From positions 1-6,171 of the forward strand of contig CAYLYP010000123.1 in the NCBI GenBank assembly GCA_964387795.1: 6,171 nucleotides of DNA. The letters are read 5' to 3'. This document shows positions 1-5,318 of the stretch, piece by piece; position 1 is the first letter of the stretch; each line of letters starts with the position of its first letter. The position numbers were made by a program, and so were the translations under genes. The stretch is from CAYLYP01 sp964387795 (GTDB lineage: Bacteria > Bacteroidota > Bacteroidia > Bacteroidales > UBA7960). Below the pieces are notes generated by a model. It did not search any database, was not told the origin of the DNA, and saw only the letters and a program-made list of their open reading frames with translations.

Positions 1-30
1 TTAGCGAATTAGCAAATTGAATACAAAAGC
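1..30 (-). repeat. Inverted copy of the octamer-array tail repeat
   Basis: Read on the minus strand, this stretch gives TTGTATTCAATTTGCTAATT, which matches the tail repeats found in direct orientation at 63-124, 226-294 and 339-407. It shows the same period-8 pattern (TTAGCGAA, TTAGCAAA on the plus strand). It touches the window edge, so the copy may continue to the left. No coding potential is apparent. Confidence 0.6.
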
Positions 31-62
31 AGTGGGTTAAAGGAATATCATCTGGAATTTTT

Positions 63-124
63 AAAGGATTTGTTGTATTCATAATTTGCTAATCCTCACA
101 TTCTCACATTTGCTAATTTTTCAA
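63..124 (+). repeat. Diverged copy of the octamer-array tail repeat
   Basis: The stretch begins AAAGGATTTGTTGTATTCAT and runs into degenerate octamers of the ATTTGCTA / ATTCTCAC type. It is a shortened, diverged version of the 69-base tail present in two identical copies at 226-294 and 339-407. It ends exactly where the structured element at 125-230 begins, so repeat modules are abutted here. The short reading frames through it are low-complexity repeat translation and not genes. Confidence 0.6.
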
Positions 125-230
125 GCATCCGGTGGGATCTCTCACCCCTGCGGCCTATTATTAAACAGTGCTACTAATTTCATTCATTCAATTTCAAATA
201 ACCTTACCGCAGGGGATTCGGGATTACGTT
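125..230 (+). repeat. REP-like structured repeat, copy A
   Basis: The first 23 bases (125-147) are identical to 4919-4941. A 9-bp stem CCCCTGCGG (145-153) pairs with CCGCAGGGG (207-215) around a 53-base loop. Outside it, ATCTC (137-141) can pair with GGGAT (220-224), using one G-U. The end, 217-230, resembles the end of copy B (TTCGGGATTACGTTG versus TTCGAGATGACGTTG). Copy B has the same architecture with a compensatory C-G to T-A change in the stem, so the fold appears to be maintained. Its length and intergenic position resemble REP or MITE-type elements, but I cannot assign a named family. No transposase lies nearby. Confidence 0.7.
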
Positions 231-294
231 GTGCAAAGGAAATTTGTTGTATTCAATTTGCTCATTTGCTCATTCTCACATTTGCTAATTTTCA
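226..294 (+). repeat. Octamer-array tail repeat, copy 1 of an exact duplicate
   Basis: This 69-base unit starts ACGTTGTGCAAAGGAAATTT and is identical to 339-407 (period 113). Its second half is a degenerate octanucleotide array in register: ATTTGCTC, ATTTGCTC, ATTCTCAC, ATTTGCTA, ATTTTCAC, ATTTGTCC, from 256 to 303. It directly follows structured copy A, and its duplicate follows the half element at 302-344, so the tail and the stem elements behave as one module. Confidence 0.85.
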
Positions 295-301
295 CATTTG
301 T

Positions 302-356
302 CCCTGCGACTGAGAAATTCCACAGAATGCGACTGGTGACGTTGTGCAAAGGAAAT
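302..356 (+). repeat. Half copy (D) of the structured repeat with linker
   Basis: Aligns without gaps to 5180-5234 with 46 of 55 positions identical; eight of the nine differences are transitions. It begins CCCTGCGACTGAGAAAT, the right-hand arm of the structured element C at 5104-5200, and ends in the shared linker CAAAGGAAAT. The matching left arm (GTCATTTCGA...GCAGGG) is absent here, so this copy is truncated and probably cannot form the full fold. It overlaps the start of tail copy 2. Confidence 0.7.
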
Positions 357-407
357 TTGTTGTATTCAATTTGCTCATTTGCTCATTCTCACATTTGCTA
401 ATTTTCA
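339..407 (+). repeat. Octamer-array tail repeat, copy 2 of an exact duplicate
   Basis: Identical over 69 bases to 226-294. It ends eight bases before the stop codon of the minus-strand ATPase gene, so it would be transcribed as the 3' untranslated region of the adaptor-ATPase unit. The lack of any difference between the two copies suggests recent duplication or gene conversion. Confidence 0.85.
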
Positions 408-414
408 AACGATA

Positions 415-1122
415 CTATTTCTCCGAAAATGTGGATACCACATAATCAGATGTTTTATCTTCAGTGACTATTTGTCCGTCAAACAAACGGATAATCCTTT
501 GTGCAAAGGAAGCATCCCTTTGTGAGTGTGTTACCATGATAATGGTTGTGCCTGTGCGGTTCAATGACTCCAGCAGGTTCATCACTTCTTCGCCATGGGC
601 CGAGTCCAGGTTCCCGGTGGGCTCATCGGCAAGGATAAGGTGTGGGTTTGCAATTACTGCCCTTGAAACGGCAACCCTTTGTTGTTGACCACCGGAGAGT
701 TGCAGGGGATAGTGGTTTTTACGGTGCATTATTTGCATCTGGTCCAATACTTCATCCACCCTTTTTCTACGCTCTGAAGTGCTGTAACCCAGGTATATCA
801 ATGGTAGTTCCACATTTTCAAAAACAGTGAGCTCATCAATAAGGTTGAAGTTTTGAAAAACAAAACCAATGTTTTTCTTCCTTAGGTGTGCCCTTTGCTT
901 TTCGCTGAACTTTGATACTTCATTATCTAAAAAGAAATAAGAGCCTGATGAAGGGTTATCGAGCAGGCCCAGGATGTTGAGCAGTGTTGATTTGCCACAG
1001 CCCGAAGGGCCCATGATGGCAACAAACTCTCCTTTTTGTATCGAAAATGTTACTTTATGCAATGCAGTGGTTTCCACTTCTTCGGTGCGGAACACTTTTG
1101 TCAGGTCAATGGTTTTTATCAT
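415..1122 (-). CDS. ABC transporter ATP-binding protein (MacB/LolD type)
   Basis: A stand-alone nucleotide-binding subunit of 235 residues, the usual size for the LolD/FtsE/MacB-ATPase group. It would hydrolyse ATP on the cytoplasmic face of the inner membrane to drive a partner permease. All core motifs are intact: Walker A GPSGCGKST (38-46), Q-loop Gln90, signature LSGGQQQR (142-149), Walker B LILADEP with catalytic Glu167, D-loop NLDS (171-174) and switch His199. The LADEPTGNLD run and the IGFVFQNFNLI segment are typical of the MacB/LolD subfamily. The start ATG gives the expected N-terminus (MIKTIDLTKVF); no Shine-Dalgarno is visible, as is normal in Bacteroidetes. It lies 52 bases downstream of the adaptor gene on the same strand and is probably cotranscribed. 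The permease is not in the window, so the substrate is unknown: antibiotic, peptide, lipid or lipoprotein are all possible. Confidence 0.93.
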   Translation of the reverse strand: MIKTIDLTKVFRTEEVETTALHKVTFSIQKGEFVAIMGPSGCGKSTLLNILGLLDNPSSGSYFFLDNEVSKFSEKQRAHLRKKNIGFVFQNFNLIDELTVFENVELPLIYLGYSTSERRKRVDEVLDQMQIMHRKNHYPLQLSGGQQQRVAVSRAVIANPHLILADEPTGNLDSAHGEEVMNLLESLNRTGTTIIMVTHSQRDASFAQRIIRLFDGQIVTEDKTSDYVVSTFSEK

Positions 1123-1174
1123 ATCCGTAAAAGTTTATTCGTTCAATATGCTTAATTTCTTTTAAAGGGGCTGT

Positions 1175-2428
1175 TTATTTAAAAACGATTTTGTCTTTAT
1201 CGCCAAAGGATTCATAAGAAGAAACAATGACTTTTTCTCCGGCTTCAAGGCCTTCAAGCACCTCATAACGGTAAATGTTCTGCCTTCCGATTTTTATTTG
1301 CCGTTTTACAGCATAGCTGCCTGATTCGTCAACAACAAAGATCCAATTTCCTCCCGTCTGTTGGTAGAAGCCTCCCCGTGGGATTGTAATTGCATCGGTC
1401 AGCCCGCTGAACTTTAACTTAAGCTGGATGGTCTGGCCGCGACGGATGCTTTCAGGGGCTATATTATCTACAAAGAACAAATCCACCTCAAAGCTGCCCT
1501 GTTTAACATCTGAATAGATCTTTGATACTGTCAGGTAAAAAGTCTTCCCTTCATACTCAAACTCTGCTTCCTGGCCTATGCTTGTCCTGTTCACATAGCG
1601 CTCATCTATCCTTGCCCTTAGCTTGTATCCCTGTGGAACATCTATCCGGGCCAGGTTTTCTCCTGCACTTTTCGTTTCCCCGATTTCTGAATTAAAACCT
1701 GACAACTGACCTGAAACAGGAGCTTTGATGACAAGATTATCAAGATTGCTTTTCAGCATGACAAGATTGTTTTGCATCCTGTTTATAGATTCACGTATCT
1801 GCCCCATTTGAGCTATTGTGAAGATGCTGTCATGTTTAAGGCTTTTAACAGCTATATCTTTTTGTTTGCTAAGGTAATTCAAATCCCGTTTTGCATTTTC
1901 ATACACTTCACTCGAAATCAATTTGTCTGCATACAGCTTTTCCTTGCGATAAAAATCAAGCCTGGCTTTATCTAGTTGATAATCAATTTCTACTAATTGT
2001 TTTTCGAGGGTAAACCTGTTCTGCTCAATGCTTAATTTAGAGTTTTGAAGATTATTGAGCACATCATACAACTGGTTTTCACGGTTCATATAGTCCATTT
2101 GCAACGATGAGTTTGAGAGCCTGAGGATACGCTCATCCTTTTCTACCATGGCGCCATCCCTTACATAGATTTCTTCGACCCTGCCACCAAAAACTGCATC
2201 AACAAATATTGTTGTTTTGGGCTGGACAATACCATCAACAGGGATAAATTCCTGAAACGGGCCTTGAACAACTCCATCAATACTGAGCTTTTCTTTCTCA
2301 ATATAGAGTTTACTGCTTTTATCCTGGAAAAATATTAAATACAGTATAAATAGTAAAAGAATGGCGCCGCCAACTATTGCAGCTATCTTTTTTGATGTCC
2401 ATTTTTTCTTTTCAATGACACGGTCCAT
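1175..2428 (-). CDS. HlyD/MacA-family periplasmic adaptor (membrane fusion) protein
   Basis: A 417-residue periplasmic adaptor that would link an inner-membrane ABC permease to an outer-membrane channel. The N-terminus is a short basic cytoplasmic stretch, then one membrane anchor (about residues 16-34, ending LLLFILYLIFF). Next come the first half of a lipoyl/biotinyl-like domain (73-105, GGRVEEIYVRDGAMVEKDE), a long alpha-helical coiled-coil hairpin (about 108-232), the second lipoyl half (231-262, VIKAPVSGQLSGFNSEIGE), a beta-barrel domain (about 267-340) and a C-terminal membrane-proximal domain (about 341-417, with EVLEGLEAGEKVIVSS). I chose the ATG at 2428; an in-frame TTG two codons upstream (2434) is possible but less likely. 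Directly followed by the ABC ATPase gene, so a MacA-like role is inferred. There is no cysteine lipobox; the protein is anchored by its helix. Confidence 0.92.
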   Translation of the reverse strand: MDRVIEKKKWTSKKIAAIVGGAILLLFILYLIFFQDKSSKLYIEKEKLSIDGVVQGPFQEFIPVDGIVQPKTTIFVDAVFGGRVEEIYVRDGAMVEKDERILRLSNSSLQMDYMNRENQLYDVLNNLQNSKLSIEQNRFTLEKQLVEIDYQLDKARLDFYRKEKLYADKLISSEVYENAKRDLNYLSKQKDIAVKSLKHDSIFTIAQMGQIRESINRMQNNLVMLKSNLDNLVIKAPVSGQLSGFNSEIGETKSAGENLARIDVPQGYKLRARIDERYVNRTSIGQEAEFEYEGKTFYLTVSKIYSDVKQGSFEVDLFFVDNIAPESIRRGQTIQLKLKFSGLTDAITIPRGGFYQQTGGNWIFVVDESGSYAVKRQIKIGRQNIYRYEVLEGLEAGEKVIVSSYESFGDKDKIVFK

Positions 2429-2470
2429 TACCAAAATTTAAAGATTTTATTTCCTATAAAAAAACTGTGC

Positions 2471-2498
2471 CAAATATACTAAGTTGTTATCATACAAT
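2471..2498 (-). promoter_or_regulatory. Candidate Bacteroidetes-type promoter for the adaptor-ATPase unit
   Basis: On the minus strand, TATATTTG (2478 to 2471) matches the Bacteroidetes -7 consensus TAnnTTTG exactly. An ATTG (2498 to 2495) lies 16 bases upstream, in the region expected for the -33 TTTG box, though the spacing is somewhat short. Transcription would start near 2465, leaving an untranslated leader of roughly 37 bases before the ATG at 2428. Confidence 0.45.
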
Positions 2499-2669
2499 GA
2501 TAAAGCAATTTCTGTTATTTTTTCTGTTGTCAATGATTGTCCATTTTCGCACAATCCTTGTTTGGAAGTGGACAGTATTGGTTTTTTATGCTTAATAATT
2601 GTTGATATTGTTTTGACTCCCTTTTTTTAAAAATAATAAGAAATATTGCCAAGTCGAAGAATACAAGGT

Positions 2670-2747
2670 GATATGTTTTAAATTAAACTAAAACACCTTT
2701 TTTTTATATTAATGACGGTATATTAATGATGTGTTTTACGATTAAAC
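2670..2747 (+). repeat. Paired direct repeats upstream of the acyl-CoA synthetase
   Basis: Two nested repeat pairs are present. TATATTAATGA occurs at 2705-2715 and again at 2719-2729, a perfect 11-base repeat with a 14-base period. Around it, GATATGTTTTAAATTAAAC (2670-2688) resembles GATGTGTTTTACGATTAAAC (2728-2747), differing by one substitution and a short indel. They lie about 160-240 bases upstream of the synthetase ATG. Tandem regulator-binding sites are one explanation; AT-rich chance similarity is the alternative. Confidence 0.4.
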
Positions 2748-2827
2748 AAATCTGCTATCTTGGCTACAATACTCAGTTTTTCATTTTAGCTTAAACATTT
2801 GTATAATATAAGGGATTTTTTTTATAC

Positions 2828-2855
2828 CTTGGTTGCCGTTTTTTTTCTTAATTTG
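2828..2855 (+). promoter_or_regulatory. Weak candidate promoter for the acyl-CoA synthetase
   Basis: TTAATTTG (2848-2855) matches the Bacteroidetes -7 consensus TAnnTTTG at all but one fixed position, with CTTG (2828-2831) 16 bases upstream as a possible -33 box. The implied leader is about 45 bases. A competing -7 candidate is TACCTTGG at 2825-2832, with TTTG at 2798-2801. Neither is strong. Confidence 0.25.
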
Positions 2856-2906
2856 TAAAAAGGGAATTTTTTATTTGCTGCAAGGCAAAATTAAAACATA
2901 CTACTC

Positions 2907-4691
2907 ATGGAAGTAACAAGAATATTTGACCTGCTTGACCGTTATGCCGAACTCTGCCCTGGAAAAACTGATGCCATTGCAGGTAAAGATGGCGGAAACT
3001 GGATGACCTTTTCAACTGAACAGTTTATTGAGAATAGTGAAAACATCAGTTATGGACTGATGAAACTGGGGGTCCAAAAGGGTGATACAATTGCATCCAT
3101 AACCCATAACCGGCCTGAATGGTCTTATCTGGATATGGGGATTCAAATGATTGGGGCCATTCATATCCCTATTTACCCTACGATTTCGGATGCCGATTAT
3201 GAATATATCTTAAAACACGCTGAAGTAAAATATATTTTCGTGGCAGGTGAGGAGATGTTCAGAAGGATAAAACATATTATTCCAAACCTTCCTGAATTGA
3301 AAGCCATCTATACGTTTAAAAACCTTTTTGGGATACAGCACCTTAATGAGTTAATAGAGCTTGGTCGCAAAAACCCACAGGCTGACAAACTTAAAGAAAT
3401 CAAGGCCAATATCAGTAGTGATGATATTGTAACCATCATATATACATCGGGCACTACCGGCACGCCCAAAGGGGTTATGCTTAGCCACTCAAACATTGTG
3501 AGCAATTTCAAGGCCGTTGCCCATATACCACCTTTCGGCCCGCCACACCGTGCAATGAGCTTTTTGCCCTTATGCCATATCTATGAGCGCATGATAAACT
3601 ATATGTATATTTACAATGGCCTTTCTGTATATTACCTTTCAAATATGGGGCAGATTGTTGACTTTTTGAAAGAGGTAAATCCTGAAATCATGTGTGTTGT
3701 CCCCCGCTTGCTTGAGAAGATGTATGATAAGATCCTTGCTAAAGGGCGTACCCTGAAAGGGATCAAACGGATGATTTTCTTCTGGGCCAATAAAGTCGCC
3801 CTCAGATACCAAATGGGCAGGGAGAATAAACTTATCTATGGCTTTGAACTGCGCCTTGCCCGTAAGCTTGTCCTTAATAAATGGAAGGAGACTTTTGGGA
3901 AAAACCTTGATATTATTGTTTCAGGGGGCGCTGCCCTTCAACCCCGCCTCGCTCAGGTGTTCTGGGCCATGGGCTTAAGGATTATTGAGGGTTATGGCCT
4001 TACCGAAACATCCCCGGTGATTGCAGTAAGTGAGTTTTCTCCTAATGGATTGGCTTTTGGAACAGTAGGCCCTGTCCTTAAGCATACTACGGTTCAATTT
4101 GGTGAAGATGGCGAAATCCTTATCAAAGGGCCCGGCCTGATGAAGGGTTATTTCAAAGACCCTGAGCTTACATCTGAGTCTATTGATGCTGACGGATGGT
4201 TCCATACAGGTGACATTGGCCATATCACTCCTGAAGGCCAGCTTAAGATTACCGACCGCAAGAAACTCATCTTTAAAACCTCCTTTGGAAAATATATTGC
4301 ACCCCAACTTATTGAGAACAAATTTAAGGAGTCGCAGTTAATTGACCAGATTATGGTGGTGGGTGAAAACCAGAAATTTGCTGCTGCCCTTATCGTGCCT
4401 GATTTTGCCCATCTTAAGGAATGGTGCAAAAGAAAAGATATCCCTTATACCACAAATGCAGAAGTATTGGCTTTGCCAAGGGTAAAAAAACGCTTCCAAA
4501 AGGAAGTGAACATCTATAATCAGTTTTTTGGTGACTTTGAGCGCATCGTCAAATTTGAGCTTATCGATCATGACTGGTCTGTCGAAACAGGTCAGCTAAG
4601 TGCTACCTTAAAACTGCGCAGGAGCTATCTGAACAATGCTTATAGCGCCAATATCAACAGGCTCTTTGCAGTCCCCAACGGTGAAAAATAA
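2907..4691 (+). CDS. Long-chain fatty-acid--CoA ligase (AMP-binding, FAA1/FadD15 type)
   Basis: A 594-residue adenylate-forming enzyme, the normal length for bacterial long-chain acyl-CoA synthetases of the COG1022 group. It would convert fatty acid, ATP and CoA to acyl-CoA, AMP and pyrophosphate through an acyl-adenylate, feeding beta-oxidation or lipid synthesis in the cytoplasm or at the inner membrane. Visible motifs: phosphate-binding loop YTSGTTGTPKG (179-189), the FLPLCHIYER segment (219-228), the adenine-site motif EGYGLTETSP (361-370), GWFHTGD (430-436) with the ribose-contacting Asp436, the hinge ITDRKKLIFKTSFGKYIAP (448-466), and the C-terminal catalytic lysine, probably Lys569 in SATLKLRR. 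No signal peptide or membrane helix is seen. The start ATG precedes a typical N-terminus (IFDLLDRYAELCPGKTDAI). It is monocistronic: a divergent gene lies upstream and repeats lie downstream. Chain-length preference cannot be read from the sequence. Confidence 0.95.
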   Translation: MEVTRIFDLLDRYAELCPGKTDAIAGKDGGNWMTFSTEQFIENSENISYGLMKLGVQKGDTIASITHNRPEWSYLDMGIQMIGAIHIPIYPTISDADYEYILKHAEVKYIFVAGEEMFRRIKHIIPNLPELKAIYTFKNLFGIQHLNELIELGRKNPQADKLKEIKANISSDDIVTIIYTSGTTGTPKGVMLSHSNIVSNFKAVAHIPPFGPPHRAMSFLPLCHIYERMINYMYIYNGLSVYYLSNMGQIVDFLKEVNPEIMCVVPRLLEKMYDKILAKGRTLKGIKRMIFFWANKVALRYQMGRENKLIYGFELRLARKLVLNKWKETFGKNLDIIVSGGAALQPRLAQVFWAMGLRIIEGYGLTETSPVIAVSEFSPNGLAFGTVGPVLKHTTVQFGEDGEILIKGPGLMKGYFKDPELTSESIDADGWFHTGDIGHITPEGQLKITDRKKLIFKTSFGKYIAPQLIENKFKESQLIDQIMVVGENQKFAAALIVPDFAHLKEWCKRKDIPYTTNAEVLALPRVKKRFQKEVNIYNQFFGDFERIVKFELIDHDWSVETGQLSATLKLRRSYLNNAYSANINRLFAVPNGEK

Positions 4692-4748
4692 AAACAGTTG
4701 ATTTAGCTTGGGTTTGCTAAAAAAGACATCACTTCAATGTCGTTTATC

Positions 4749-4778
4749 AGGGATGTTACAAATAATTGTAGCATCCCT
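4749..4778 (+). terminator. Candidate stem-loop terminator after the acyl-CoA synthetase
   Basis: AGGGATGTTAC (4749-4759) pairs with GTAGCATCCCT (4768-4778), an 11-bp stem with one G-U pair and an 8-base loop, 57 bases after the stop codon. The following bases (TCTGGCTTTAAT) are only moderately T-rich, so intrinsic termination may be inefficient. The hairpin could instead protect the 3' end of the mRNA. Confidence 0.5.
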
Positions 4779-4854
4779 TCTGGCTTTAATAGTGCCTGAC
4801 TAAGCTTATATGCTTTGCACGAATCTTTGTAGCCCTGAAGATTAAAGTTTTAAC

Positions 4855-4894
4855 CGCAAAGAACGCAAAGTTCCCGCAAAGAATGCAAAGACCG
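4855..4894 (+). repeat. CGCAAAG tandem repeat
   Basis: Four CGCAAAG-like heptamers begin at 4855, 4864, 4875 and 4884 (the last is TGCAAAG), forming two 20-base units (4855-4874 and 4875-4894). Similar CGCAAAG-rich intergenic repeats are, to my recollection, common in Bacteroidetes genomes. No reading frame uses it. It sits at the start of the repeat-filled gap between the two convergent genes. Confidence 0.65.
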
Positions 4895-4918
4895 TTTCCC
4901 TGACTGACATCACCAATC

Positions 4919-5020
4919 GCATCCGGTGGGATCTCTCACCCTTGCGCTTGCTATTCTTACTTTCGGGGAAAATTTAATATGTATCTTTCTAATCATCCAA
5001 CGCAAGGGTTCGAGATGACG
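4919..5020 (+). repeat. REP-like structured repeat, copy B
   Basis: Shares an identical 23-base head with copy A (4919-4941 versus 125-147). An 8-bp stem CCCTTGCG (4939-4946) pairs with CGCAAGGG (5001-5008) around a 54-base loop. After a symmetrical 3-by-3 internal loop, ATCTC (4931-4935) pairs with GAGAT (5012-5016). Compared with copy A, a C-G pair is replaced by T-A with both sides changed together, while the loop sequence is unrelated. It ends TTCGAGATGACGTTG and is followed by a central hairpin and an inverted copy (C). Confidence 0.72.
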
Positions 5021-5040
5021 TTGCTCATTATAAACGGAGA

Positions 5041-5085
5041 GAGGGGAGAAAAGGAGGCGGCGGAGCCGCCTCCTTTTCTCCCCTC
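5041..5085. repeat. Perfect 21-bp inverted repeat with 3-base loop
   Basis: Positions 5041-5061 are the exact reverse complement of 5065-5085, separated by GGA. The stem is GC-rich near the loop (GGAGGCGGC / GCCGCCTCC) and purine/pyrimidine segregated further out (GGGGAGAAAA / TTTTCTCCCC). No T run follows on either strand, so it is not a classical intrinsic terminator. It lies between two convergent genes and at the centre of a larger palindrome formed with repeat copies B and C, and could block or protect transcripts from either side. Confidence 0.85.
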
Positions 5086-5103
5086 CTTATGAGCCCAAAG
5101 GCC

Positions 5104-5200
5104 GTCATTTCGAAGGAGCAGGGAAAGGAAAAGAAGCGGTAGGATGTTAATAATCAGAAACCGAAAGGCTTTTCATAGACCCTGCGACTGAGAAATCCCA
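5104..5200 (-). repeat. REP-like structured repeat, copy C, inverted relative to B
   Basis: Read on the minus strand it has the same design as copies A and B: a GGGATTTCTCA head, a stem, a loop of roughly 56 bases, and an end in TTCGAAATGACGG. The inner stem is GCAGGG (5118-5123) with CCCTGC (5180-5185); the outer stem is ATTTC (5107-5111) with GAAAT (5192-5196), separated by a 6-by-6 internal loop. The right arm and following bases (5180-5234) match the half copy at 302-356, including the CAAAGGAAAT linker at 5225-5234. This is a more diverged subfamily than A and B. Confidence 0.6.
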
Positions 5201-5246
5201 TAGAGTGGGGCTGGTGATATTATACAAAGGAAATATCTTTTCAATC

Positions 5247-5280
5247 AGCGAATTAACAAATAAGCAAATCGAACGCGAAA
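5247..5280 (-). repeat. Octamer-array tail, inverted orientation
   Basis: A degenerate period-8 array (AGCGAATT, AACAAATA, AGCAAATC), the reverse complement of the ATTTGCTA-type octamers in the left repeat cluster. It follows element C and the CAAAGGAAAT linker, so the order of structured element, linker and octamer array seen at 302-407 recurs here about 4.9 kb away, but with the octamer orientation flipped. Confidence 0.5.
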
Positions 5281-5294
5281 TCTACGGTTAAATT

Positions 5295-5315
5295 AAAAAA
5301 AACCTTTTCAGGGTT
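5295..5315 (-). terminator. Weak candidate terminator after the DUF6266-like gene
   Basis: On the minus strand, just past the stop codon, AACC (5315-5312) can pair with GGTT (5304-5301) and is followed by a run of eight T residues (5302-5295). The T run is good but the stem is only four or five base pairs, so support is modest. Confidence 0.35.
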
Positions 5316-5318
5316 CTA

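Larger units (their letters stand above)
2435..2906. other. Divergent AT-rich promoter region, no gene
   Basis: These 472 bases separate the divergently transcribed adaptor and acyl-CoA synthetase genes. I see no credible reading frame and none of the structured or octamer repeats that crowd the 3' flanks. It carries long T runs (for example around 2697-2705 and 2816-2823), candidate promoters for both genes, a tandem 11-base repeat at 2705-2729, and a weak inverted pair TGTCCA (2538-2543) / TGGACA (2579-2584) that may be chance. Confidence 0.7.

Noticed and set aside
86..401. Two overlapping plus-strand reading frames (75 and 77 codons) in the left repeat cluster
   Set aside because: They run through tandem and octamer repeats, encode repetitive low-complexity peptides, overlap each other in different frames and have no recognisable motif.
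226..407. Possible CRISPR array (two identical 69-base copies with a 44-base spacer)
   Set aside because: Only two copies, far longer than CRISPR repeats, with internal octamer microstructure and a spacer that itself belongs to a repeat family; no cas gene is present.
464..830. Plus-strand reading frames opposite the ATPase gene
   Set aside because: Antisense to the conserved motifs of the ABC ATPase, with Cys-rich, atypical composition; shadow frames.
2429..2434. TTG at 2434 as the start of the adaptor gene
   Set aside because: It adds only two residues; the ATG at 2428 gives a normal N-terminus before the membrane anchor and needs no alternative start codon.
2538..2584. Inverted pair TGTCCA / TGGACA in the divergent region
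   Set aside because: Six-base arms separated by 35 bases are expected by chance; no symmetrical extension.
3975..4571. Antisense reading frames of 77-110 codons opposite the acyl-CoA synthetase
   Set aside because: They lie wholly inside a gene with intact family motifs, overlap one another in different frames and show no domain; shadow frames.
4702..4741. Small hairpins TTTAGC/GCTAAA and GACAT/ATGTC just after the synthetase stop
   Set aside because: Arms of only 5-6 AT-rich base pairs, expected by chance; the 11-bp stem at 4749-4778 is the better terminator candidate.
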